6,801 nucleotides of DNA, taken from CAZDHT01 sp964505325 (GTDB lineage Bacteria > Planctomycetota > PUPC01). Positions 6,591 through 6,801 of the stretch are shown here, in pieces (positions within the stretch are counted from its first letter, which is position 1; each line of letters opens with the position of its first letter). The DNA lies in NCBI GenBank assembly GCA_964505325.1, contig CAZDHT010000275.1, positions 1-6,801 on the forward strand, written 5' to 3'. A program made the position numbers and the translations under genes. The notes beneath the pieces are model-generated. The model was not told the origin of the DNA. It saw only the letters and a list, made by a program, of their open reading frames with translations, and did not search any database.

Positions 6591-6597
6591 CCTCCTT
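6591..6597 (-). promoter_or_regulatory. Strong ribosome binding site of the lipoprotein gene
   Basis: On the minus strand AAGGAGG is followed by a 6-base spacer (AGCGGG) and ATG at 6584. It decides between two in-frame ATG codons in favour of the downstream one. Confidence 0.8.
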
Positions 6598-6703
6598 TCC
6601 ATGCCACGGTGGTGGCCGTCGCCGGAGCGGCCACACCTGCCACTCCGATCCGGGCTCGTCGCACGACCGCCAACACCCAGCCTCGGGCGGCGGCCTTGAC
6701 GCG

Positions 6704-6732
6704 AAGTTACCGGAACAGCCAGTGGGAATCAA
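6704..6732 (-). promoter_or_regulatory. Weak sigma-70-like promoter candidate for the lipoprotein gene
   Basis: Minus strand: TTGATT (6732-6727), a 17-base spacer, then TAACTT (6709-6704). The spacing is ideal, but the -10 box matches only 3 of 6 bases and the -35 box 4 of 6. It would give a leader of about 110 bases. This is speculative, and planctomycete promoters often do not follow the E. coli consensus. Confidence 0.15.
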
Positions 6733-6739
6733 GCGCCAT

Positions 6740-6801
6740 TCACCCTTGAGCTATTTGCGATGTGGCCATTTCGGCGGGGCGGCGGGCCGGCGGAGCCATG
6801 T
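6740..6801 (-). other. Possible 3' end of an upstream leftward gene
   Basis: Reading leftward from the window edge, one frame is open to a TGA at 6742-6740 and gives MAPPARRPAEMATSQIAQG from an ATG at 6799. A second frame is also open for part of this stretch and ends in TAG. With about 60 bases no family can be recognised, and it may be non-coding. If it is a gene tail, the lipoprotein gene follows it by about 155 bases. Confidence 0.15.

Noticed and set aside
6045..6749. A 234-codon plus-strand frame across the lipoprotein gene
   Set aside because: Its first codons belong to the beta-propeller relic. The rest is antisense to a lipoprotein gene with a lipobox and a strong ribosome binding site.
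1..6801. CRISPR array, toxin-antitoxin pair, phage defence or secondary-metabolite system
   Set aside because: I saw no regularly spaced repeats, no small paired genes and no nuclease, helicase or synthase motifs. The window is accounted for by carbohydrate genes, a lipoprotein and decayed intergenic sequence.

Overview
This 6.8 kb window is GC-rich and bacterial. It most resembles a planctomycete or a related PVC-group genome, probably from a metagenome. That placement is an inference from four things: the protein style (a secreted heparinase II/III-fold protein, a GH94 phosphorylase, and a relic of a PQQ-like beta-propeller), the small PKD-domain lipoprotein, the GC-rich codon use, and an intergenic inverted repeat of a kind common in such genomes. 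No rRNA, tRNA, CRISPR array, transposase or prophage gene is visible.

Layout from left to right. (1) Positions 1-51, minus strand: the first 17 codons of a divergent gene with a good ribosome binding site and a secretion-signal-like start. (2) Positions 52-468: a 417-base divergent intergenic region with a perfect 8-bp hairpin and a 10-bp palindrome. (3) Positions 469-3183, plus strand: a secreted heparinase II/III-fold protein (a polysaccharide lyase candidate) in which three family-typical metal-site positions look replaced. (4) Positions 3159-5720, plus strand: a GH94-type glycoside phosphorylase with the GDWND active-site motif, overlapping gene 3 by 25 bases. A run of nine G bases lies in the tail of the upstream gene. 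One G fewer would stop that gene before the junction, and one G more would fuse the two genes in frame. (5) Positions 5721-6191: no intact gene, but a 7-bp hairpin, a nested inverted-repeat element, and a decayed C-terminal fragment of a PQQ-like beta-propeller protein. (6) Positions 6192-6584, minus strand: a small lipoprotein with one PKD-like domain. (7) Positions 6585-6801: its upstream region, with a possible gene tail at the right edge.

How the genes may work together: the heparinase-fold protein would act on a uronic-acid-containing or related polysaccharide outside the cytoplasm. The phosphorylase, which has no signal peptide, would split an imported disaccharide or short oligosaccharide with phosphate to give a sugar 1-phosphate. 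No transporter, sulfatase or regulator is in view, so the substrate cannot be named. The strongest points for follow-up are the altered metal site in the heparinase-fold protein and the G9 tract at the gene junction.
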